From the NCBI RefSeq assembly GCF_050948215.1, contig NC_135156.1:17903257-17967256 (forward strand): DNA of 64,000 bases, in the 5' to 3' direction. The position numbers and the translations under genes are program-made. Position 1 is the stretch's first letter, and every line of letters starts with the position of its first letter. The DNA comes from Halictus rubicundus. Its lineage: Eukaryota; Arthropoda; Insecta; Hymenoptera; Halictidae. Positions 22,240 to 33,989 of the stretch are shown here, piece after piece. The notes beneath the pieces are model-generated. The model searched no databases. It was given only the letters and a program-made list of their open reading frames with translations, and was not told the origin of the DNA.

Positions 22240-23995
22240 GAATTACACAATTTTGGAAATCAAGACTCGCCCGGTGTTCGCATCGTGACATACTAAAACG
22301 TGCATGTATACTGCAATATACTAGAATACAGTACAATCATACTAAAATATAATATAATATAATGTGTTTTAAATCTCCAATTCGAGCCTATCTTTCCATT
22401 TCGTCGAACGAGACGCAGTTCTAACGGCGACGCGACGATCGGTTCACGTTCGATTCTCGGATTGCATCGAGACAGGAACTGGTAATCGATAGCGGATTTA
22501 AAAATAGTCGGAACGTTTAAGATCTCCAATTTCCCGGTGTAACGAGCACCGCGTAGCGTCGGTTTAATGTTTGACGGAAGATCGTTTTCGCCATTCAGAG
22601 AGAGCACCCCGGTCATTCAGCGTCGCGTCGCGTGTAAATCGGCCCGCGAAACGACCGAGACTGTAAAATTATACGCGCACAGGATGGGATCGATCGATCT
22701 TAATTCGAGGGACCCGCGGACGAATCGAGTGACACCGGCGATAACGATCCTCCACGCCGGTGTCGGAATTACCTCGAGTTTTCGATTACGGCCGATCGAT
22801 ATACACCGGCGAGCTGTGGTTTTCTGGCGCATCGTCGCCGTCGAGATCCCTCGATCGCTCGATCGGGGAACGCCTTCCTCGCTTCTTCGTGCACATTAGC
22901 GATTTTAATCGCGACTTTTTACAGCTCGGAAACCATCCTTTTCGGTGCTAAACCCGAGACAGTTTGTCCGACATTTCACACCGTTTCTGCTCTCTTTGAA
23001 ATATCCGTGGGGCCAGGTGAAAGATTTTTTGGAGATGATGATAATGTCTTTTTTCTTTGACCCAGTGGATATCTTCACTTGCCAAGATTCCCGCACGTTT
23101 CCGAACGATACGCGCAAGATATTGTTCCCGTTGAATCGTCGAAGGTTCTTATTCACGAGGGAGACTCACCTGGCCGTCCTCGAGTCTCAAGAATCGACGA
23201 CAGGGCACGGTCGATTCTCGTCCATTCAGAGATCGTCTAGCGTTGTCCCGCGGATGCTGTCGCTCGCGACAGAAGGTTCCCAGTTGGCTGATCCCGAGAA
23301 CAGCCCGGGTCCCGTAATTACATTCGAATATGGATCCGACAGAAGGTGGAGCGAACGCGTAGCGGATGCAAACGCGGCGGAGCAGGTAGGAAGGACTTTT
23401 CCTTGCGTGGAACGTGCGTCGCCGGCCGAACAGTGCACAGATGGCGGCGAGCCTTTTTTTCGATTCCGGGGCCCGACCGGGAAAATCTTTTGAACCGGAG
23501 AGGAAAGCCGAGACGTGATCCGGCTTAACATCGCCGTGGAACATGGCGGCCAGGGGGGGAAACGAGTATCGGTAGTCGATCGGCTGTGGCACGTGCCCCG
23601 GTCTCACAAAGAAAACCGCGGGACAACCAGCATCCGCAAGCGTGCAGCCATCTGTTGCTTCGCTCTGCTTCGCTCTGCTCCGCTCGGCCCATTTTGGACC
23701 GAGTCTTTTCCGGTATTTTTCTCGGCGAGTTTCTTGGTCCACGGTTCGGGTGCCTTCTGAACGGAATAATCGATCTGTGCAAAAAAATATGCATTTCTAT
23801 TTAAAGAAACGATGCAGTTGTTAATTGCACATGAACTGCTGCATCTAACAAAAATTTAAAGGCCTACAGATGTAGTACTCTTCGAACCATTTATCTTTCT
23901 CCCTTATCATTTTTTCGTAAACGCAATAATAACGGAGCTATGACTTGAAACGATTGCGTGGACCACCCTGTATATCATACAAAGATGGCGTTGGA
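22240..23995. other. Non-coding stretch, nothing recognised
   Basis: The frames at 22945-23493 (+) and 23149-23742 (-) overlap and show no domain. A GCTTCGCTCT repeat lies at 23655-23690. A TACAGGGTGGTCCACGC motif (minus strand) lies at about 23955-23972. Confidence 0.4.
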
Positions 23996-24256
23996 GAGGC
24001 TGAGCTCTATCTGCCCAATACAAAAAGCGGTCCTCACATATTATTGTTAATCTAAATTACTTACATATTATAAATGTAAATACGTGTGCGATATATTCCT
24101 TTCGCCTTATTTTATCCATTATATAATCAATATTCAACACTAATAAACCGCGGATCTACCTAAACATATATAGAATATATAGAGATATAACAAATGCTCT
24201 GAACTAAGAAATAATGCTTGTACTCCAATTTTCGTCTTCCTTCTCTAGAGGTACGT

Positions 24257-24580
24257 TTAGATTGATCTGTCTATTTCTATTAAAAATACTTCCATTGCCC
24301 CCAAAATGGAATCGTCTTTCTTTCTTAATATACTAATAACTTCCTCTTCTAGCTCTATATCCTTTTTAGCAAAGGTTCTCATTAACATTCCTCTCTTCCC
24401 TGTGTAAATAGGACAACTCCATATGATATGATCTATATCTTCATTATCGTGGCCACATTCACATGTTGTATAATTTATATCATTTTTCCTAGCTAGGGAA
24501 CTGGCCAAGTTGTAATGATTGGCTCTGATCCTGCTCAGCGTGTTAATGGATCGTCTTCCTATATTCTTTATGGATTCAAC
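24257..24580 (-). pseudogene. Non-LTR retrotransposon ORF2 C-terminal fragment
   Basis: On the minus strand about 108 codons read NIGRRSINTLSRIRANHYNL, then CECGHDNEDIDHIIWSCPIY and a Lys/Glu-rich tail before the stop. The spaced Cys-x-Cys-Gly ... His ... Cys-Pro pattern is the conserved C-terminal region of many insect LINE polyproteins (R1, I and Jockey-like groups); the clade cannot be fixed from this piece. Reverse transcriptase and endonuclease domains are absent, so it is 5'-truncated, the usual fate of a LINE insertion. A stop-rich AT-rich stretch to about 24060 may be its 3' UTR. I see no poly(A) or target duplication. Confidence 0.75.
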
Positions 24581-24639
24581 TTCCAGGCATAGAGACGATT
24601 GCACAATCGGAAAAGTTGGTGGTCGATCTGAAAACAAAA

Positions 24640-26320
24640 CAGAAGCTGTTTATTGCCGTGGATATCGGAGAATGCCTCGAGGTGGCATTCGGCGTCGGCC
24701 ACGCCAGTGTCCGCTGCAACAGCTGTTGCGCGCCTGCGGTTTGACACTTCGAATCGCACGTGCCTCGCTTGTCTCTTCCTTCGTCTTCCCCATTGTCCTG
24801 TTCGCCGATTCATAAGCGCGGCCACGGAAAACCGGAACTGGTCGCGTGACTTTCACACTCTCGCTTCCGATTTCTCAGATCGGCGCAGGGTACCAGGATG
24901 CTTATTGTCCGACCAAGACAATGTCCAGTCTGACGACTTTTCCTCTTTTACTGCTTACTTTTGTCGCTCGCTTCCGATACACTGCACCCGTGTTCCGTTA
25001 ATGTTCCATTCATTCGCTTCGTTATGTGCGCACGGTCACCTGTGCGCGCCGGAATGCGTGTGCGAGGCCATCGCTGCTTGATCAGTGCTACGTGGAGCAA
25101 CAAGAAAACCGAAAACGCATCACTGACTGGAACAACGGCTAGATTGTAACACAGGAAGCGACATTGAGGTGTCCTTGACCTCGAACAGACTCGCCTTTTA
25201 CGGAGAGACAGCTGCTCGCGGCCGGTTGTTCCGTTTAACAACAATTTCTTTTGTTTCGAGCGCCGGCGAGATGCACCGGCTTCAGCATCCGTGAAGTCGA
25301 ACGGGCAGCCGCCCCCCCCCCGTCTGCCGCCATTTTGTTCCGGTCCGGTCGCCCCGTTGACTTTTGATTTTCTCGAAAACAGAAAAGCAGAAGCGCACGC
25401 GTCTCTTGCGATTCTGTGCGTGAACGCGACGCAACGCGGTTGCTCTCGAGTTTCCGCGTCAGGTTGCCGCCAGGTTGTCACCTCTCCTCTCCTCTGCCCG
25501 CCAGCGAGCGCCAAGAATCATTGGGCCCAGTGTTTACGCGCCACGAATCATCGGACCTCGTGTTTGCGCGCACACGCGGCAAACATTGCTCGCATGCCGG
25601 CAGAGCATGGTCTGTCCATCGAGCTGTCTCTTTCATCCCCCAGTGCTATCAAATCCGAACGCTGTCACTCGATAGTCCAGATGTTCGGTTTCTTTGGGCC
25701 TGTTGCATTCCAGAAAAAACAACTCTGCCAACGGGGCCCCGCTGCTCAATTACTAGAAAATTACTACCATAAAAATCCCATGAAATCTGAATAAATTCAG
25801 CCACGTTGTTATTCGAGAGGAATGTACATCAGTCTCGTTCGGTAGTTCTAGCGTTAAGCTGTACAGTTGACTTATACAAAGACCGATATTGTTTCTTTAC
25901 CAAGCTAATGTCTTGGTCGGGTCATACTGCAGATGTCGATTAGGCTCCCTCGAGAGCACAACGGTGCACGTCGCGGTACTGTGACGTGGGTCTTTTGTCC
26001 GAGTTGTTTTCAAAGGTTCCTCCAGGTCCTGAAGACAACGTTGAAACGGACTCGTGCCGGTGTACAAACTGTTTCGAGATTGCGCGGTGTGAGATTGCCA
26101 TGGTGTTTGGTTTTCGAGCAAACAGCGACGGTCGCGTGCCCTTATCGCCGGTTCGGCAGACTGCGAGTGCTATCTGGGGCTCGAGAGAGGGGGGGGGGGG
26201 GAATCGGCGAGATATCTGGCCAGACCCAGTCTCAGGCCCAGGCTGAGGCAGAAGCAGAGGCAGAGGCAAATACAGTCCGTATCAGTGCAGCCGCGTGGTG
26301 GCGCGTGCACGGGCCTGGGA
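24640..26320. other. Non-coding, CpG-rich; nothing recognised
   Basis: Several frames over 100 codons overlap on both strands without domains. C run at 25312-25321, G run at 26189-26201, and a GAGGCAGA-type repeat at 26244-26270. Confidence 0.4.
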
Positions 26321-26323
26321 CGA

Positions 26324-26487
26324 TGGCGGTGAGGTCGAAGGGGAAGACGAAGAAGGGGCAGATGGTAGCGTCTTCTTCGCTGCCAAGTGGCAGCGGGCAC
26401 GCGCCAACCGGGTCCCGAACATCTGCCGCTACTTCCCGGGAGTACAAGAGAACCACCGACTCGGGCAGGCAACAGGCCATCTTCTAA
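26324..26487 (+). CDS. Weak candidate small ORF or first exon, 54 codons
   Basis: The ATG at 26324 opens MAVRSKGKTKKGQMVASSSL, continuing Ser/Gly/Arg-rich to a TAA at 26485. A TCAGTGC initiator-like motif lies 40 bases upstream at 26282, and a GT that could serve as a donor follows GGGCAGATG. The composition is basic and low-complexity and I recognise no homologue. It could be a chance frame in CpG-rich DNA. Confidence 0.12.
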
Positions 26488-27930
26488 CAGGCAGTCGCTC
26501 GGTCCCGGGTTTCTTCGTTTTCGAACCTTTCTTCACGGCAACCACCTATTTCACGACCACGTGTCCCTGCCCCTCTCTCCGCCTTTTTCTCTACGCCAGA
26601 TTTTTTCCTTCATTTTCCTAATCTTCGGGGGCGACCACCCTCCTCCTCCGTTTCCTTTTCCGATCACCAACAGATGCTGCGCGATCTCCAAAGAACACCG
26701 AGAATAGATCGATGCCAGCCTTCTGCTTCTGCTCCAGCTCAACAGGCTGCAGAGACTTAGCGACGATCGATCCGGCCGCTGATTTTCTCGATCTCCAGGG
26801 AACGCGGGCCCCGCTGAACGTTTCGCGCCATTTTCTACCACGTGCTGCTATGCCGCGGCCGGCATTTCGCTACTTGGCGCCACGCCGTAGTCCGGGGCCT
26901 GTTTCCTGCGAGAGAACATTTTTATTAGCTCTATTGCAATCTTATTGCTTCAGTAATGTCTGTTCTTATAGTCGGATACCTTTCTTCAATGTTCTGAGTC
27001 ATGTTTATTTGTTATATTCTGTGTTTGTATTGGAATTCTTCCTTTTTATAATCTTCACCAGTCGAAAATAATGCTACAATTTGGTTATTGTCTTCTCAAT
27101 TTTGGTATTTTCCTGTCCCTCCCAAGAGCCAGTTAGGAATTCTTTTAAGAGGTGGATACTCTTCTGCATTTTACTAATTACAGGTACTCCTTTGTGCCAT
27201 ACATGCCACAAAATCTACAGTCTAGGTATAATGTATTACAGCCTGGTTTAATTCATCCAATTGTGAAGATCTCGTTTAACAATATTCCATTATGTTTTCC
27301 TTGAATATGTATGAGAACCATTACACGTTTGTTGGATCACCATCGTCCTGTAATGTTATACCTTTCATTTTATTTTCTAATAAAGCCAACGACAAATTAA
27401 TTTTACTCGTGGGCTCGCATTTGAATTGTTGTTGCAGTTGGGTCACATGACGAGTCAAGGAAAATGGCCGAGTAGCCGGCGCGTAGTGTCCAACTTCGAT
27501 TAAGCGAAATGTATCGAGAGAATAAAAATAGCCAGACATTACCGGTATCGAAGGCAGTCAAATTAACCGTACGTTCGTGCGAGGATAAATGTCCCAGCGG
27601 ATACGTGTGTAGCACGTTCGTGTGTGTTCAACAAGTGCCCGATTGACGTTTGCTGCGAGAAAAACGGCGGACATAATGAACGTCCGTGAGCTGCCGAAAC
27701 TTCTTTGCTTTTCGATCGAATGTTACCTCTTGTGATCACGTGACATTTTTGCCGCTGATGCTGAAAGAACAGTCGATAGTACAGAGATAGTATGATTCTG
27801 ACAGAATAGTCGATAGTATAGACATCACGTTTTCTTTTAGCTTTCATTATCATTTCGATAGACCAGAGTAAAGAGTTGTCACCACCGTCTGTCACTTTGG
27901 CAGCGGAAAACGTCACGCGGTGACATGCTA
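26488..27930. other. Non-coding stretch, nothing recognised
   Basis: Pyrimidine-rich then AT-rich sequence. Frames are short and lack domains. Confidence 0.4.
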
Positions 27931-27937
27931 CGTGTTT

Positions 27938-28400
27938 ATAAAGTATACTTCGCGTTCAGTTTCGAAAAGTGGCAAGCCTCGGGCCTGATTGTTTACGAAT
28001 TTCGTTGTTGCTTTTGAACAGTAAGCGTTGGATACAATTGAAATAACCACGGCAACAACTAGCGATAATAAGAAGTATTGGCGACGATATTTTTGGTTAT
28101 ATAGATCGCGCCGTCCGATCTGCGCATGAGCACACCGCGCGTCGCGCGCTGTCGGCCATGTTGCCTGTCTACCTCGCGTTTAGTTTCGAAAAGTGGCTAA
28201 CCTTAGATCCAATTACCCGCGGTTTTCGTTGCTGTCAGTTGGCAATGGAATGTCAATTGTTCTTCAAACGAAATCCACAACAACTAGCGGTAACAGTGAA
28301 TCATAGTAAGGACGAGATTTCGGGAATATTTTCTTGCGCCAAGACGAACGGTGCCGTCTAATCTGCGCAGAAGCAGACCCGCGCAACTCGCGGTAGTCGT
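27938..28400. repeat. Degenerate tandem duplication of about 230 bp
   Basis: Copies near 27940 and 28170 share CGCGTTTAGTTTCGAAAAGTGGC (with changes), CAACAACTAGCG, and GCGCCGTCCGATCTGCGCATG / GTGCCGTCTAATCTGCGCAG. Divergence is high, so it is old. Any function is unknown. Confidence 0.55.
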
Positions 28401-29417
28401 CGCGCGGCAAATTTCAAAATGACCGACACGCAGCGGACGGTAAACAAACAACAATAAATAATTATCGAACGATAAAGAAGAGACATCGTCAGAGACAGAA
28501 TTGTGTTTCCATTCCTATTATGCGAATGTTTACATTCAGAAGTACGCGTTCAATCGACTTCCTCCGCTTTTCATTTCGAAACTAGGGAATTACCTATCGA
28601 ACAATCGAGACAACGGCGCGGCCGGTTTCGCAACTTCCATTTCGCACAAAGGGGACAATTGAAAGGACCGCCGAGCGCGGCGCGACGGATAAAAGTGTCG
28701 CGAAATAATGGCGACGCTCGGACATTAAAGTTCCGGTGTCCCGGCAAAATAAATAAATACACCGGCGATTGAAACGACTCGGTTTCGAGGACGCCGGCCC
28801 GGCTCGGCACGGCAGCAGATGCTCGACGTTCTTCATTTCGCGTGTGATCCTTCTTAAAGGCAGCCACGCACATATTTCTTTTCTCCGGTCGATTTTCCTT
28901 TCTTCCCGTTTTCCTCCTTCGCAGATGCATCTTTCCCATTATTCGATGGTCTCGTGCCGGCCGTCACCTCTCCTTCTCGCCCCTCCTCCCCCCCCCCCTT
29001 TCGGCCCCCCGGGCCACTGTTCCGGCAACTTTCAATTTTTCGATCGTCGCAGATGCCACGTGCTCGTGCCACCTCCCCTCCCTTCCCCTCTCTCTGTCCC
29101 GTTCACCCCCCACCACTCAGGTTCCCAGGTTTCTCTTCCTCCACGATGCTCCTTTGTATATCTGGCAAGAAGGAAATCCGTCGCGATCTTAAGCTCGTCA
29201 TGCGCGACGTGACCCCATTGTGCCCGTTGGCCCCGGGCGGTTCACAATGATCCACGCCGGAGACTCGAATGGCAACCCGGGGGCCATCTTGAATCCCCCC
29301 CCCCCCCCCGCCTGAGGCTCTTCGAACCGTGAACTCCGCGAAACTACACATTCTAGCTTTTTCCGGGTCTCGTTATGTCATACATAAGGCGAGACGCACG
29401 CGTCGCGGTTTCACGAG
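28401..29417. other. Non-coding stretch, nothing recognised
   Basis: Pyrimidine-rich low complexity at 28960-29140 and a C run at 29295-29309. No domain in any frame. Confidence 0.4.
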
Positions 29418-29544
29418 CGTGGCACGTGCCCCGGTTCGCCAGATTGCTCCCCAAAATGGCCCCCGAGGGAGGGGCCCGAGAATTACCGTCGAGAAATCTG
29501 TTTCACCTCTTTCGATATATTATTCGTCGATGTAATTACTACTA

Positions 29545-29719
29545 GACTGCGGATTTTATGCATTTGTGACAGAAATGAGTAGGTGTAATTCGAAACAGTA
29601 AAAAGAGTTCAACAATGTCGCTATATAAAAATGATTATTGAGCAAAATAAATTTTCACTTAGCTCCTATAGATTGCGATCGACGTATAAAAATTTTGTTT
29701 TGCATAAAGGTCCGCAGTC
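29545..29719. mobile_element. TA-1 MITE, 175 bp (duplicate 1)
   Basis: GACTGCGGATTTTATGCA ... GCATAAAGGTCCGCAGTC with TA on the left (29543-29544) and TG on the right. Confidence 0.75.
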
Positions 29720-30031
29720 TGGTAATTACATTTGTTATGAAGGAGTGGGGGGACGCGGTTCTTGCAAATCTAATAACAATGCTAATGCTTTTGATGGACC
29801 GAGAGCAGTGCCCCACGGGGCAATCCGTGCTCACACTCGGCCGCATTGAAATAAAGTTACTAATTATTCTGGTCTCTCTATGCAGAGTAGGCGTGGCCGC
29901 CCCGAGTGGGCGTGGCACGTGCCCCGGTTCGCCAGATTGCTTCCCAAAATGGCCCCCGAGGGAGGGGTCCAAGAATTACCGTCGAGAAATCTCTTTCGAT
30001 ATGAATTCGTCGTTGCTTGATTTAATTACTA

Positions 30032-30206
30032 GACTGCGAATTGTATGCATTTGTGACAAAAATGAGTAGGTGTAATTCGAAACAGTAAAAAGAGTTCAAC
30101 AATGTCGCTATATAAAAATGATTATTGAGCAAAATAAATTTTCACTTAGCTCCTATAGATTGCGATCGACGTATAAAAATTTTGTTTTGCATAAAGGTCC
30201 GCAGTC
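30032..30206. mobile_element. TA-1 MITE, 175 bp (duplicate 2)
   Basis: Copy of 29545-29719 carried by the tandem duplication rather than a separate insertion. Left end GACTGCGAATTGTATGCA, TA at 30030-30031. Confidence 0.75.
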
Positions 30207-30459
30207 TGGTAATTACATTTGTTATGAAGGAGTGGGGGGACGCGGTTCTTGCAAATCTAATAACAATGCTAATGCTTTTGATGGACCGAGAGCAGTGCCC
30301 CACGGGGCAATCCGTGCTCACACTCGACCGCATTCAAATAAAGTTGTAGAGACGGATACTATTTATTCTCTCTATGCAGAGTAGGCGTGGCCGGCCCGAG
30401 TGGGCGTGGCCCCGTCGCTCCCGAGTTCAAAGGAGCGTCAGCAGTGCCTCGTAGCTTAA

Positions 30460-30669
30460 CATCTTGACTGCCGAACTAGAAACCTCAAAAATTCCATGAA
30501 ATCAAAGTAAGTTATTTAATGAAATAAAAATTGAAAATAATTAAATGTGTGATACTGAGTAGTACTCCAACTTTCTTGCATTTTACAGATCCTAATCGGT
30601 AAAAATTCATTTTAAAACCTGGACAAATAATTCCGTCACCCACATATGGGTGACATGGCAGTCAACGTG
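30460..30669. mobile_element. TTAA-2 MITE, complete, 210 bp
   Basis: The left CATCTTGACTGCC and the reverse complement of the right end CACGTTGACTGCC match at all but two positions. TTAA at 30456-30459 and 30670-30673. It contains the uninterrupted sequence AAGTTATTTAATGAAA, the empty-site equivalent of the nest at 21640-22075. No ORF. Confidence 0.8.
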
Positions 30670-30673
30670 TTAA

Positions 30674-33212
30674 TCTGTGTCTACAACAGGATACTCTGCT
30701 GAATAAAATTAAGTTAACCGATAAATTAACGGAGATCCTGTACCAACATCGGAACAACATTAAGCTGCGCCATTTTTAGGAATATCCGTAGACGCAAACG
30801 CTCAGTCTTCGCGATATTTAGACGAGAATCATGATATTTTGCATCAAGTTTCAGTCTTTGAGAGAAAAGTGATCTCTCTGTCGTAGCCGGAGGAATGGTT
30901 TCGCATACAGTCTTATGCCATTGGCTCCGGATTCGAATGGGTTGCCTGAAGGTTTTCGTTCGCGTCCGGAACCCTTACGAGAGGGACGCCTCGAAGCGAA
31001 TAGGGTCTTCTTCAGGATCGTGCCAGATGCAACGCGGAAGGTAACCAAGGAGGAACACGGATTTCCGATCGAGGTTCCTCCCTTAATGTGGCCTCCCTAT
31101 CCTGCCCCGATTGCCTCGGAAGATTTGATTACCGTTATAAAATCGGGCTACCGCAAATCAAGCCGCTACGGCGAATCTGCCCTCCAAGGGACTCGTTGCC
31201 CTTGTGTGCGTCTGCGAAACATGCGGACAATCATCCTTCGCAAGTGGTTCCATTATTGCGCCACATCCTCGACCTTTCGGGATCGAGACTTTCGATATCG
31301 AGGCAATTCAATTATCGTCCCGGCCCTCGAGACTCCCTTCGTTCCCTCTTCCCTCCCTTTTCGAATATTTTCTTTTTGCTCGGGAGGGGAGGAACGACTG
31401 CGATTTCTGTCGTTATTATCGCACGGCCTGCAGATTTGTTTATGATAAAAATGGGTGGCTGTAATTTGAAAAGATATGGGGATTAAAAAATCTGGAACCG
31501 GCCATTTTGACCGGTGGTGATAGGGGCAGTGCTAAAAAGGGTTAAGCAATAGTTGCGTGTAGTTCTTGCCATGTCTGTTATCCGTGTTCATCAAGTCACC
31601 TGAGTCACCTTGAGTCATCTGAAATTGATGTTGTCGAATATTGCAGTTGCCACGGTGATCAGAATCGATGGAGCCAAGGGATCGAAGGAGACCAGGATCC
31701 TGGGCAGAGCCAAGGTCCGAATCCTCGAGGAAACGGTAGGAAAAGGGTTCGGGAGATCGAAGGGCCGCTAATCTGGAGACGGTGAAAGCTGCCGCGAATC
31801 TCTCTCCTCGTCCCGCGCCTTTCTCCGATGCACAGGCTGCACGATGCACTCTGCGATGGCTGCATCTGGCGCACCGGCAGTCCAAACACGCTTTTGTCGT
31901 TTGTATACCTATCCCACCGAGCCTATTCCCGGTGAACATTCTCTCTGTACCTGCCGTTTCAACTAGAGCCGGCTGCTGGGATCTATAGGTTACTGGATCT
32001 CGTCTTTGCGATCCGTGCCCTTTGAATCCCAGGCTGCGAGACCCGGAGTCCCCGCAAAGAATAACCGTGACTCGGACGATTGTGTCTCGAAACAGAACGA
32101 GAATCGACTCTCGCCAACTTTTGTCCTCCTCCGAAGCGGCATTCCGCTTCTCAAAGGGTCATTTATGTTATTTTATTTCTTCCCGAAGTCGGCTGCAGAT
32201 GTTACTTAATAACACTTTTGTTATTCAGCCGCTCGATGCGGGGAACACTCGAAGGAGTTCGCTGTGTCCGATTCAATTTGGAACGGAGGTCTCGTCGACC
32301 GATGAAAATGAATCCGTAACTGCGGAGCCTGAAGAACGAGCCACGGACTCCCTAATTTTGAATTTTCACTCGTGCCTTTCGAGGGATGAAATATACACTT
32401 TTATTAAACCCCTCTTTGTCGCGATTAATGAAAAGAATTTTAATTTTATCGTTTTCTGAAAAAGATCTGTGTTCCCGAATATTTTATTGATGATATTTTG
32501 TCAATGTTTTGGAATCGTTCAGCTGTTCACTGGATTTTTACTTTCTCTGTCCTTTTGACGAACTTTATGGCCTGGTCGAATCTCATACTCGATTGAACAA
32601 CTTGGCAAGAGAAGTTCAAGCTGCATGTTCCGAAGACCGGTTGTAACATTACTCGGAGATCGAGGAGGCGTCATAATTATGAGTTCGGTTTCTGGAAAGT
32701 GAGACTCGGAAGTGGACACGAAGTAGCATGCAGCAAGGTGACAGTCTTCGCGATAAGGTTGCTGGTCGTCGCAAAGAAACGACGTCGAGACGTCGTTGAA
32801 TCGTGACATCGCGGCATCGAGAGAAGCAGAAGTGGCGGGCGGAAGTTCTGCCGGTTGCGAGAAATGTTCTCGATTCGTTAGATGGGAACCTGTCGCGTTA
32901 ACGAGGCCAATAACGGTGCAGGCAGGTGGCACGTGCCCAGCGCTACTGTCCCTGCCCATCATACTTGTTTTCTTGGTTTCGGCGGCGCGTACATCTTGAA
33001 TGAAACCGATCGCCGATCGCCGGATCATCCGCGCTGGACCCCATGAGAAAGCGGGCCGCGACCGGTCCGATAAACGAGCCTAATTAACAGGCGTTTCGTG
33101 AGCGGATTCATCTTACGCTTGCTCTCGAAAGACAGTCCGACATTTTCTTACGCAAAGTCAACATTGCTGCAGCCGGGAATTGAATAAAACTGCTTCTTCC
33201 TTTCTAGCAATT
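30674..33212. other. Non-coding stretch, nothing recognised
   Basis: A 176-codon ATG frame at 30915-31445 and a 145-codon frame at 32022-32459 show no domain and are overlapped by frames on the other strand. A TTAA-4-related scrap sits at 31494-31544 (CCGGCCATTTTGACCG then AAGGGTTAAG). Confidence 0.4.
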
Positions 33213-33216
33213 TTAA

Positions 33217-33458
33217 CCCTTTGCACTCGGCGCTATTTACATTCTAAAACTAAATTTTTCTTCCGTCTTGGAATATTTTCATTTTATTCTTTACGAAACT
33301 GATCCGATTTCCACATATAATATTGAAATGTTTTGTAATCTATTGAATACAAATTTTGTAATGTAACAAATATTTTGTAGTATTTTTTGTAATTTCTTTG
33401 AAATAATGCCACAACAATTTCTGGTGGTGCTTCAGAGTCACCACTCGAGTGCAAAGGG
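33217..33458. mobile_element. TTAA-1b MITE, complete, 242 bp
   Basis: Starts CCCTTTGCACTCGGCGC and ends TCACCACTCGAGTGCAAAGGG, with TTAA at 33213-33216 and 33459-33462. Reference copy for the 1b subtype. No ORF. Confidence 0.85.
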
Positions 33459-33550
33459 TTAACAAGTCGAGAACAGTATACCAACGCCATTCTTCTGATA
33501 TCTCTACACAAAAATGCACAAAATCCCTAGTCCACTTATGACGTCTCTTC

Positions 33551-33640
33551 AGCAGGAACTATAACTGTTATGAACAAGAAGAAAAAGGCATAACAAGTGT
33601 TTCGACTAAAATCGTATTGGCTACAAATAAGGATTATAAG
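33551..33640. repeat. Dispersed repeat, copy
   Basis: ATAACTGTTATGAACAAGAA ... AAGGCATAACAAGTGTTTCG ... ACTAAAATCGTATTGG. Also found at 43926-44008 and 63749-63830, each time next to a TA-1 MITE or the Tc1-like element. Confidence 0.6.
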
Positions 33641-33823
33641 TAGATTTTATTTATGACAAAAGTGAGTAGGTGTAATTCAAAACAGTAAAAAGAATAGAAG
33701 AGTTTAACACTGTCGATGTACCATTTTTCACATATAAAAATTATTAACGAGCAAAATGAATTTTCACTCAGCTCCTATAGATTGCAATTGACGTATAAAA
33801 GTTTTGCACAAAGATCCGCAGTC
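33641..33823. mobile_element. TA-1 MITE, left end degraded
   Basis: The body matches 29545-29719 (AGTGAGTAGGTGTAATTC, CTCCTATAGATTGCAATTGA) and the right end GCACAAAGATCCGCAGTC is kept. The left terminus is reduced to TAGATTTTATTTATGAC. Confidence 0.65.
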
Positions 33824-33859
33824 GAATTATATGCAACCGAAAATTCGTTCTCATGTTGC

Positions 33860-33985
33860 TAAATGTTATCGTTGAGAGACATTCATTTCTATCACTCATA
33901 ACAGTTATCGATAAGAGAAATTCATTTCGATCGCTCACAACAGTTATCGACGACCAAATTTCTTTTCCCTTGTCCATAACAATCA
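33860..33985. repeat. Three tandem units of about 39 bp
   Basis: The unit approximates GTTATCGATGAGAGAAATTC followed by ATTTCGATCGCTCATAACA. Related single or double units occur at 5295-5390, 11690-11775, 40655-40712, 44770-44810 and 63850-63930. Confidence 0.65.
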
Positions 33986-33989
33986 TTGA

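Larger units (their letters stand above)
29418..30403. repeat. Tandem duplication of about 490 bp
   Basis: Units 29418-29910 and 29911-30403 each begin near GTGGCACGTGCCCCGGTTCG (the first lacks the full lead-in). Each contains a TA-1 MITE, the ATTTGTTATGAAGGAGTGGG segment, GTGCCCCACGGGGCAATCCG, and a GTAGGCGTGGC...GTGGGCGTGG tail. The copies differ by few bases. The duplicated open frames inside (about 72-88 codons) run through the MITE and are not genes. Confidence 0.8.

Noticed and set aside
22945..23742. 182- and 197-codon overlapping frames
   Set aside because: They are on opposite strands of the same CpG-rich DNA, neither has a domain, and the plus frame starts at a GTG codon.
23955..23972. 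ACAGGGTGGTCC motif as a transposon end
   Set aside because: Resembles terminal motifs of some insect elements, but I found no matching inverted end or target duplication.
30915..31445. 176-codon ATG frame as a host gene
   Set aside because: No recognisable domain, mixed composition, no supporting splice or promoter context; not strong enough to call.
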